This document shows, piece after piece, positions 6,698 through 11,477 of a stretch of 11,477 nucleotides of DNA. This DNA comes from JACKOD01 sp041591635. Lineage in GTDB: Bacteria; Pseudomonadota; Gammaproteobacteria; Pseudomonadales; Oleiphilaceae. Position 1 is the first letter of the stretch, and each line of letters begins with the position of its first letter. Under the pieces are notes generated by a model. It was not told where the DNA came from, searched no databases, and saw only the letters and a program-made list of their open reading frames with translations. A program made the translations under genes and the position numbers. The stretch is taken from positions 1-11,477 of the forward strand of contig JBFHRO010000101.1 in the NCBI GenBank assembly GCA_041591635.1. Reading direction: 5' to 3'.

Positions 6698-6715
6698 TGC
6701 AATTTCGTAATTGCA
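6698..6715. repeat. Inverted repeat TGCAATT-N4-AATTGCA, possible operator
   Basis: Perfect 7-bp arms flank the spacer TCGT. The symmetry continues outward in part, with ACAAA at 6691-6695 and TTTGT at 6716-6720, although two extra bases sit on one side. It lies 60-78 bases upstream of the phospholipase-like gene, at the predicted transcription start. A dimeric repressor or activator site is the simplest reading. Confidence 0.45.
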
Positions 6716-6744
6716 TTTGTAACTTTTGTTTAAAAATGATTCAA
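6716..6744 (-). promoter_or_regulatory. Possible sigma-70-type promoter for the phospholipase operon
   Basis: On the minus strand TTGAAT (6744-6739, 4 of 6 to TTGACA) and TACAAA (6721-6716, 4 of 6 to TATAAT) are separated by exactly 17 bases. The start point would fall near 6709, inside the inverted repeat at 6698-6715, with a leader of about 70 bases. The boxes are modest matches in an A+T-rich stretch, so this is tentative. Confidence 0.3.
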
Positions 6745-6844
6745 ATAAATCTGAACACCTTGTGCACCATTACGCAGTTCGACACCCGAAAACCACACCG
6801 TCAATTCAGGCTATTGACATGCGCGATTTAGCCACAGCTCACAG

Positions 6845-6859
6845 GCTCAATGATTGAGC
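6845..6859. repeat. Perfect palindrome GCTCAAT-G-ATTGAGC, possible operator
   Basis: Fifteen bases with perfect 7-bp arms around one central G. It is about 210 bases upstream of the phospholipase-like gene and about 440 upstream of nrdJa. No T tract follows, so a protein-binding site is more likely than a terminator. The bound regulator is unknown. Confidence 0.4.
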
Positions 6860-7011
6860 ACCACTACATCTAGCGATGCGCAACCTCAAGACAAGACAAC
6901 CTCGGTACTCGCAATAGGACAAGGCATAATCACATAAAGATGCATCAGTCCTGCCCTCACAGCCATTCTTGATCAACCGTTTGTCACTAACAGATTTCTG
7001 GTCGTCAAAAC

Positions 7012-7039
7012 TTCACAAACCACAATATGATGTTATACT
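7012..7039 (+). promoter_or_regulatory. Sigma-70-type promoter candidate for nrdJab, with a weak NrdR-like box in the spacer
   Basis: TTCACA (7012-7017, 5 of 6 to TTGACA) and TATACT (7034-7039, 5 of 6 to TATAAT) are 16 bases apart. Transcription would start near 7046, giving a leader of about 250 bases to nrdJa. Bases 7020-7035 (CCACAATATGATGTTA) match the NrdR-box consensus as I remember it (ACACWATATNTWGTGT) at about 12 of 16 positions and fill the spacer, where a repressor would block RNA polymerase. Confidence 0.42.
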
Positions 7040-7225
7040 CACCCAGCCAAAACCAAAGATATGGGCACAAGATAAAATTCGCCTAGCAACAATAGCCCCC
7101 GAAATCAACAGGAATTCGCCGGCTTTTTCCGACAATCTGGGTAACAGATACGATGTCATGATCTGGTTCCACATGCATTGTCGTGCGGGCGCGCTCGCAA
7201 AACACAACAACAGATATAGGAACGC

Positions 7226-7241
7226 ACACCACATATAGTGT
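7226..7241 (+). promoter_or_regulatory. NrdR box upstream of nrdJa
   Basis: ACACCACATATAGTGT agrees with the remembered NrdR consensus ACACWATATNTWGTGT at 14 of 16 positions. It has perfect outer ACAC/GTGT symmetry and lies 54 bases before the nrdJa start. NrdR is the ATP/dATP-sensing repressor of ribonucleotide reductase genes. The box contains TATAGT (7234-7239), a possible -10 element. Boxes usually come in pairs about 31 bp apart; the only neighbour I see is a poor copy at 7207-7222 (10 of 16) with unusual spacing. Confidence 0.6.
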
Positions 7242-7295
7242 TCGCTCCACGATTGCATCATCCATAAAAAGAACCGCCTTTAGCCGAGGACAAGA

Positions 7296-9434
7296 ATGAA
7301 CGCCATTGCAGAATCCGTCACCACAAGCATACCCATGCAGGATGCGTCGCTCGATATCTGGGCCACCAAGTACCAGTTAAAAACCAAAAATGGCTCTCCG
7401 GTCGATGCCGGCATCCGAGAGACCTACATCCGGGTCGCCAAAGCCATTTCTGAAGTAGAGAGCCCGAAAAAACGCGAAGCCGTGTACAAAGACTTCCTGT
7501 GGGCACTGGAAAATGGCGCCATCCCGGCGGGACGTATCACATCCAACGCCGGTGCCGGTAGCCACAAACCTGCAACCTCCACCATCAATTGCACCGTTTC
7601 AGGCACTGTACTGGATTCAATGGACGATATTCTGGGCAAAAACCACGAGGCTGGCCTTACCCTTAAAGCCGGATGTGGTATTGGCTACGAGTTCTCCACC
7701 CTGCGGCCACGCGGCGCCTATGTGGCGGGCGCCGGTGCCACAACGTCCGGCCCCCTGTCTTTTATGGATATATTTGATCGCATGTGCTTTACCGTTTCCT
7801 CGGCAGGCGGACGACGTGGCGCTCAAATGGCAACCTTCGATGTGCACCATCCGGATGTGCTGGATTTCATCCGTGCCAAGCGCGAAGACGGGCGACTTCG
7901 CCAATTCAACCTTTCCCTGCTGGTGACAGAGGATTTCCTCAAGGCCGTGCAGAACGATGCCGACTGGCAGCTGTCTTTCCCCGTTACCGCAAAAGAAGTC
8001 GAAATCGATCAGGCCGACCTGAGCGATACCAGCAAATATCTGTTTCGCGAGTTTCCTGTGACCCAAGGCTACGTCACCGATAGCATCGGGCGCGTGGCCT
8101 GCCGGATTTACCGTACACTCAAGGCCCGGTTTATCTGGGATTCGATCATGACTTCCACGTACGACTTCGCCGAACCAGGATTCATTCTGATTGACAAGGT
8201 CAACGAGATGAATAACAACTGGTTCTGCGAAAACATCCGCGCCACCAACCCTTGTGGCGAACAACCCCTTCCCCCTTACGGAAGCTGTCTGCTGGGCTCG
8301 GTGAATCTCACCAAATTCGTCGAAAACCCCTTCACCGACAAAGCCTACTTCGACTTTGACAAGTACCGCCGGGTAGTAGCGATTTTCACCCGCATGTTGG
8401 ATAACGTGGTCGAGATCAACGGGCTTCCCCTGACCAATCAGCAAAGGGAAATCACCACCAAACGCCGACACGGAATGGGCATTCTTGGTTTGGGCTCCAC
8501 GCTTGCGATGTTGCAAATGGCCTATGGTTCGGCTGAATCTGTGGAGTTTACCGAGGCGGTGTGCCGTGAAATGGCAATCGAGGGCTGGCGTCAGGCACTC
8601 AAACTCACCAAGGAAAAAGGTGCGGCGCCCATCATGCTGGAACAATTTACCGTAACCGCTGAAATGCTGACCAAGCGGCCAGAAATGGTGGCCGATGGGT
8701 ACAAGATAGGTGACTTGGTGCCGGGGCGCATCCTGCACGCCAAATACAGCCGTTACATGCAGCGACTGGCCCAATACGAACCCGAACTGGTCAGCCAACT
8801 GGCTGAGCAAGGTGCCCGCTTTACGCACCACACGTCCATTGCCCCCACAGGTACCATTTCGCTCTCACTGGCCAACAACGCCAGTAACGGCATCGAACCC
8901 AGTTTTGCCCATCACTATGCGCGCAACATCATTCGGGAAGGCAAAAAAACCAAGGAGAAGGTAGACGTGTTTTCCTTTGAGCTGCTGGCGTATCGTCACC
9001 TCATCAATCCCAGCGCAATGCCGTACAGCGAAACCCCGTCCGAGCAATTGCCCGGCTACTTCACCAGTGCCGATGAAGTGACGCCCAAACAGCATGTGGA
9101 CATTCAGGCCGCAGCGCAACTGTGGGTCGATTCGTCCATTTCCAAAACGGCCAACGTCCCGACCGATTTCCCTTATGCCGAATTCAAAGACATTTACATG
9201 TATGCCTATGAAAAGGGACTCAAGGGCTGCACCACCTTCCGCTTCAATCCAGAGGCGTTTCAAGGGGTGCTGGTCAAAGACAAAGACCTTGAAAACACGC
9301 TGTACGAATTCACCCTTGATGACGGCCAAAAAATCACCGTCAAGGGCAACGAGGAAATCGAGTACGATGGTGAAAAGCATACAGCTGCCAATTTGTTCGA
9401 TGCCCTCAAAGAAGGCACTTATGGCAAATACTGA
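7296..9434 (+). CDS. nrdJa: Adenosylcobalamin-dependent ribonucleoside-diphosphate reductase, large component NrdJa
   Basis: A 712-aa class II ribonucleotide reductase that makes deoxyribonucleotides with adenosylcobalamin as radical source, so it works with or without oxygen. The active site is complete: Cys99 in INCTVSG, AGCGIGYEFSTLRPRGA (Cys127 region), the catalytic N-x-C-x-E in NPCGEQPLPPYGSC (Asn318, Cys320, Glu322) and partner Cys331. Cys320 is the expected thiyl radical residue, and Cys99/Cys331 the redox pair. IAPTGTISLSLANNASNGIEP marks the phosphate-binding loop of the barrel. It ends with FDALKEGTYGKY and lacks the C-terminal cysteine tail of one-piece NrdJ, because that part is encoded by the next gene, as in Pseudomonas. 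GAGGA five bases upstream supports ATG 7296. An NrdR box stands 54 bases upstream. Codon 2 onward shows no sign of truncation. Confidence 0.95.
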   Translation: MNAIAESVTTSIPMQDASLDIWATKYQLKTKNGSPVDAGIRETYIRVAKAISEVESPKKREAVYKDFLWALENGAIPAGRITSNAGAGSHKPATSTINCTVSGTVLDSMDDILGKNHEAGLTLKAGCGIGYEFSTLRPRGAYVAGAGATTSGPLSFMDIFDRMCFTVSSAGGRRGAQMATFDVHHPDVLDFIRAKREDGRLRQFNLSLLVTEDFLKAVQNDADWQLSFPVTAKEVEIDQADLSDTSKYLFREFPVTQGYVTDSIGRVACRIYRTLKARFIWDSIMTSTYDFAEPGFILIDKVNEMNNNWFCENIRATNPCGEQPLPPYGSCLLGSVNLTKFVENPFTDKAYFDFDKYRRVVAIFTRMLDNVVEINGLPLTNQQREITTKRRHGMGILGLGSTLAMLQMAYGSAESVEFTEAVCREMAIEGWRQALKLTKEKGAAPIMLEQFTVTAEMLTKRPEMVADGYKIGDLVPGRILHAKYSRYMQRLAQYEPELVSQLAEQGARFTHHTSIAPTGTISLSLANNASNGIEPSFAHHYARNIIREGKKTKEKVDVFSFELLAYRHLINPSAMPYSETPSEQLPGYFTSADEVTPKQHVDIQAAAQLWVDSSISKTANVPTDFPYAEFKDIYMYAYEKGLKGCTTFRFNPEAFQGVLVKDKDLENTLYEFTLDDGQKITVKGNEEIEYDGEKHTAANLFDALKEGTYGKY

Positions 9435-9469
9435 TTACCACCTGACCCACTAGTTAAGGATCCATCCAT

Positions 9470-10165
9470 ATGACTGTAAAAATCGACAAAAAGATCGTTG
9501 GGTATCAGGTCAAAAAAACCGAAGTACCTGCGCCGGCGGTAGTCGACCCCAGCCCCGCGCTTTTACCGGTAGAAATGAACGAAAGCATCGAGCGGCCCGA
9601 CTTTCTGCTTGGCACCACCTACAAGATCAAGCCGCCGGTGTCGGAACATGCCCTGTATATCACCATCAATGACATCATTCTTAACGAGAATACCGATCAC
9701 GAATCGCGCCGCCCCTATGAAATATTCATCAATTCAAAATCGATGGAACACTTTCAATGGGTGATTGCACTCACACGGGTTATATCGGCGGTATTTCGCA
9801 AAGGTGGCGATGTCACCTTTTTGGTTGAAGAGCTTTCCTCGGTTCATGATCCTAATGGTGGCTACTACAAAAAAGGCGGCGTATACATGCCGTCGCTGGT
9901 TGCCGAAATCGCCAGCATTATTGAAAAACACATGAAAGCCATTGGACTGATTGAAAGCGAGGAATTCAGCGAAATCACCAAGCGGATTCTTGCCGAAAAA
10001 AAAGCCGCTTATGAAGCCAAACAGACGGCCAGCGCCAACGATACGGCAGCGGATAACACCTATCCGCCCGGTGCCAGCTTGTGCAAAAAATGCAACACCA
10101 AAGCCGTCATTATCATGGACGGCTGCATGACCTGCCTGAGCTGCGGCGACAGCAAGTGCGGCTAA
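9470..10165 (+). CDS. nrdJb: Class II ribonucleotide reductase accessory component NrdJb
   Basis: A 231-aa protein matching NrdJb of the split class II reductases. The central part (FLLGTTYKIKPPVSEHALYITINDI; SRRPYEIFINSKSMEHFQWVIALTRVISAVFRKGGDVTFLVEEL) is the region that in one-piece NrdJ follows the barrel. The tail carries a cysteine cluster: Cys205-x2-Cys208, Cys219-x2-Cys222-x2-Cys225 and Cys230 next to the end (GDSKCG). Such a tail binds zinc and/or passes reducing equivalents from thioredoxin to the active-site disulfide of NrdJa, so both proteins are needed for turnover. Residues 175-200 form an Ala/Lys-rich linker. AAGGA nine bases upstream supports ATG 9470; the gene starts 35 bases after nrdJa and is surely co-transcribed. 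A hairpin terminator follows. Confidence 0.93.
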   Translation: MTVKIDKKIVGYQVKKTEVPAPAVVDPSPALLPVEMNESIERPDFLLGTTYKIKPPVSEHALYITINDIILNENTDHESRRPYEIFINSKSMEHFQWVIALTRVISAVFRKGGDVTFLVEELSSVHDPNGGYYKKGGVYMPSLVAEIASIIEKHMKAIGLIESEEFSEITKRILAEKKAAYEAKQTASANDTAADNTYPPGASLCKKCNTKAVIIMDGCMTCLSCGDSKCG

Positions 10166-10182
10166 GTTAAACTGCAATGCTC

Positions 10183-10219
10183 AGCCCAGAGAACTGACAC
10201 GCCTCTGGGCTCCTCTTAT
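10183..10219 (+). terminator. Rho-independent terminator after nrdJb
   Basis: AGCCCAGAG (10183-10191) and CTCTGGGCT (10203-10211) form a perfect 9-bp stem with an 11-base loop, followed by CCTCTTAT. The T tract is short. It begins 18 bases after the nrdJb stop, where the operon should end. Confidence 0.62.
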
Positions 10220-10286
10220 GCATAATCCTTAATCCTGGGCTACGCTTACCTTGTAGGGTCCCTCTGCATGCTCAGGAGTGATGGCT

Positions 10287-10820
10287 ATGTGGTACGTCTT
10301 TCAAGGTTTGGTTCCATCACTTTTGTTGAGTGCTACAGGCACCTCCGACAACACCCTGTTCAGCCAGCGCTTTCTGTTTTCGCCTCCAGCCTGCGAATAT
10401 CGGGTGCTCTTTCCTCAGCAACCGCAAAAAATTGGCACCCTGGTTCAGGCGCCGTCGACCTGGTCGGCCCAACTCAAGCTTCCGCAGGTTTTTATGCGCG
10501 CCGACTGCACCCCCCTGACCAGTGGCGAGCCCCCAACCGGCGAAACCCGGCAACTGCAGCTTCTGTCCTTTATTGATGAGCAAATATACCGGTTTGGCGG
10601 CTCAAGGCTGGTTATTCTCAACATCGAAATTCAGAGTCGTCATGCAAAAATGACCGCCCAACTCTTTTCCGGGGATCAAACGATACTGCTGAAAACCCAC
10701 GCTTACATTGGCAATCATTCCATGTTGACGCTGACGGCGATTGAGCATGACCGGGTACGCTCAGGAGGTGCCGCCGAGAACTTCATGAAATCGGCGATAT
10801 CGCGAAGCACTTGGCACTAG
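10287..10820 (+). CDS. Protein of unknown function (177 aa)
   Basis: I do not recognise this protein. From ATG 10287 it reads MWYVFQGLVPSLLLSATGTS, with a mildly hydrophobic start that is a poor signal peptide at best. It continues with mixed beta-type segments such as FLFSPPACEYRVLFP, RLVILNIEIQSRHAKMTAQL and GDQTILLKTHAYIG, and ends FMKSAISRSTWH. The repeated short strands and lack of long helices suggest a small beta-rich soluble domain. The start is chosen because AGGAG (10274-10278) is eight bases before 10287; ATG 10281 and GTG 10278 are in frame but too close to it. It lies after the nrdJ terminator, so it probably has its own promoter, which I could not find. That it is a real gene rests on length, ribosome site and absence of a better frame. 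Confidence 0.6.
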   Translation: MWYVFQGLVPSLLLSATGTSDNTLFSQRFLFSPPACEYRVLFPQQPQKIGTLVQAPSTWSAQLKLPQVFMRADCTPLTSGEPPTGETRQLQLLSFIDEQIYRFGGSRLVILNIEIQSRHAKMTAQLFSGDQTILLKTHAYIGNHSMLTLTAIEHDRVRSGGAAENFMKSAISRSTWH

Positions 10821-10870
10821 GAACAAGACATTACTAACTCAGAGTGAACATACACTAAGGAATGCGTTTT

Positions 10871-11140
10871 ATGGGACGACCCACCGACGAAGAACTTGAA
10901 AAAGCCATCGCCAAAGCCATCGAAATGCGCGAATCTGGGTCCGATGAGGATTTTGTCGCCAAGGCTTTACTCAATCATCACTATCGACTGGGTAAAGCAG
11001 AAGCTGTAGTCACTGCTGCCGGGCGTTATTTGCATTCGGGCTATTCAACCACAGAGCACACAAAATTGGTAAGAGCACTTGCAGAGTGGCACAAGCTGGA
11101 CAATTCACGGCAGGAAGCTGACAGCTTCGGCCTGGAATGA
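10871..11140 (+). CDS. Conserved small proteobacterial protein of unknown function
   Basis: An 89-aa, probably all-helical cytoplasmic protein: MGRPTDEELEKAIAKAIEMRE, then DEDFVAKALLNHHYRLGKAEAVVTAAGRYLHSG, then TEHTKLVRALAEWHKLD. The pattern 'MGRPTDEEL...A...R..G.D..F.AKALLN..YR...LE.V..AA..YL.SG....EH..L.RAI' agrees with my memory of a small family spread in Pseudomonas and relatives, without a known function. AAGGA (10857-10861) sits nine bases before ATG 10871, so that start is better than ATG 10862, which touches the site. It converges with the regulator gene, with ten bases between the stop codons. There is no signal peptide or metal motif. Confidence 0.78.
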   Translation: MGRPTDEELEKAIAKAIEMRESGSDEDFVAKALLNHHYRLGKAEAVVTAAGRYLHSGYSTTEHTKLVRALAEWHKLDNSRQEADSFGLE

Positions 11141-11150
11141 CCCCCAAATA

Positions 11151-11477
11151 CTAGCCCATTAGCTGGATGATAAGCTTGCGGTTTTCACCATCACAGGCCC
11201 GGAAACGCCGAAGCAACTCCAGCTCCTGCTCGGTAGGTATGAGTCGGTTGAGTTCTGCCTGCAACAGCTCGAGCGACACACCCAAATCGCTTTCCTCCTC
11301 GGAGGTCAAGCCTGGCAGCTTAAGCTGTTGATGTTCTTGCGGATTCGTCGCCACATCCAAAAGAAACTCAAGCTCAGTCCCGGTTTTCAAACACAAGTCG
11401 ATGAGATTGTCCAAGGACGGGTAACACCGTTTGCCCTCACGATCAAGCCAGGCAAGGACCACAGAACGATCAACGCC
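11151..11477 (-). CDS. XRE-family helix-turn-helix regulator, C-terminal part (runs off right edge)
   Basis: The frame is open to the window edge, so the 108 residues seen are a C-terminal fragment; the GTG at 11462 is not a start. The first visible residues, GVDRSVVLAWLDREGKRCYP followed by SLDNLIDLCLKTGTELEFLL, match the second half of an HTH_3/Cro-CI domain (recognition helix, W-x3-GKR-x-PS, final helix ending in an E-F-L-L-type motif). The remainder has an acidic helix (TSEEESDLGVSLELLQAELNRL) and ends EQELELLRRFRACDGENRKLIIQLMG, the 'ELL..FR..d.enR' tail common in soluble XRE regulators. A DNA-binding transcription regulator is the likely role; the target is unknown. It converges with the small gene at 10871. 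Confidence 0.78.
   Translation of the reverse strand, partial: GVDRSVVLAWLDREGKRCYPSLDNLIDLCLKTGTELEFLLDVATNPQEHQQLKLPGLTSEEESDLGVSLELLQAELNRLIPTEQELELLRRFRACDGENRKLIIQLMG

Larger units (their letters stand above)
6638..7295. other. Long intergenic region between the phospholipase operon and nrdJa
   Basis: This 658-bp stretch separates two divergent transcription units. No coding frame in it has a convincing ribosome site or a recognisable product. It holds the two palindromes, the promoter candidates and the NrdR-type sites listed separately. I looked for an adenosylcobalamin riboswitch (B12 box and its core helices), which would be natural before a B12-dependent enzyme, and did not see one. 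The 6860-7010 part shows nothing I can name. Confidence 0.6.

Noticed and set aside
6969..7238. An 89-codon frame upstream of nrdJa
   Set aside because: It lacks a ribosome site, has no recognisable sequence, and overlaps the promoter and NrdR-box candidates.
6638..7295. Adenosylcobalamin riboswitch before the B12-dependent reductase
   Set aside because: No B12 box or matching core helices could be found by eye on the plus strand.
7617..8831. A 404-codon open frame antisense to nrdJa
   Set aside because: Long antisense frames are common opposite strongly codon-biased genes; nrdJa has all its active-site residues on the other strand.
11151..11462. GTG at 11462 as the start of a complete 103-aa gene
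   Set aside because: The frame stays open to the edge, and the residues before the GTG (GVDRS) belong to the helix-turn-helix, so the gene is a fragment.

Overview
The window looks like chromosomal DNA of a free-living gammaproteobacterium. The clues are a two-gene (split) B12-dependent ribonucleotide reductase of the type known from Pseudomonas, an acyltransferase of the exosortase/PEP-CTERM systems, and a composition near 50% G+C. Genus cannot be set from the sequence; a marine or soil lineage related to Cellvibrionales or Alteromonadales is a guess. I see no rRNA, tRNA, insertion sequence, integrase or CRISPR array.

Region A (1-3543) is linked to the exosortase world. A leftward, edge-truncated exosortase-associated acyltransferase (1-240) is divergent from a tight rightward four-gene unit (520-3543). 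That unit encodes an exported 242-aa protein with a PGFWKxH motif, a PqqD-like peptide chaperone, an HprK-related kinase A and an NTP_transf_5-type nucleotidyltransferase (the set called the HPr-rel-A system). The first, third and fourth genes meet their neighbours by TGATG or ATGA overlaps or a 23-base gap. A near-consensus sigma-54 promoter (424-439) stands in front of the exported protein, and an intrinsic-terminator-like hairpin (1281-1299 plus T tract) lies inside the beginning of the PqqD-like gene. The layout suggests one strongly made exported substrate followed by lower-level modification enzymes.

Region B (3551-6637) is a leftward three-gene operon. A secreted zinc-dependent phospholipase C-like enzyme comes first, then a periplasmic SurA/parvulin-like protein whose catalytic motifs look eroded, then a small membrane-anchored protein with an acidic linker and a helical C-terminus. 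I read it as an enzyme plus dedicated folding or export helpers. This unit converges on region A with only 7 bases between stop codons.

Region C (6638-7295) is a 658-bp intergenic stretch with two clean palindromes, a sigma-70-like promoter and a good NrdR box.

Region D (7296-10165) is nrdJa-nrdJb, the split adenosylcobalamin-dependent ribonucleotide reductase, closed by a hairpin terminator (10183-10211).

Region E (10287-11477) holds an unrecognised 177-aa protein, a conserved 89-aa small protein, and the C-terminal part of an XRE-type helix-turn-helix regulator that enters from the right edge on the minus strand.
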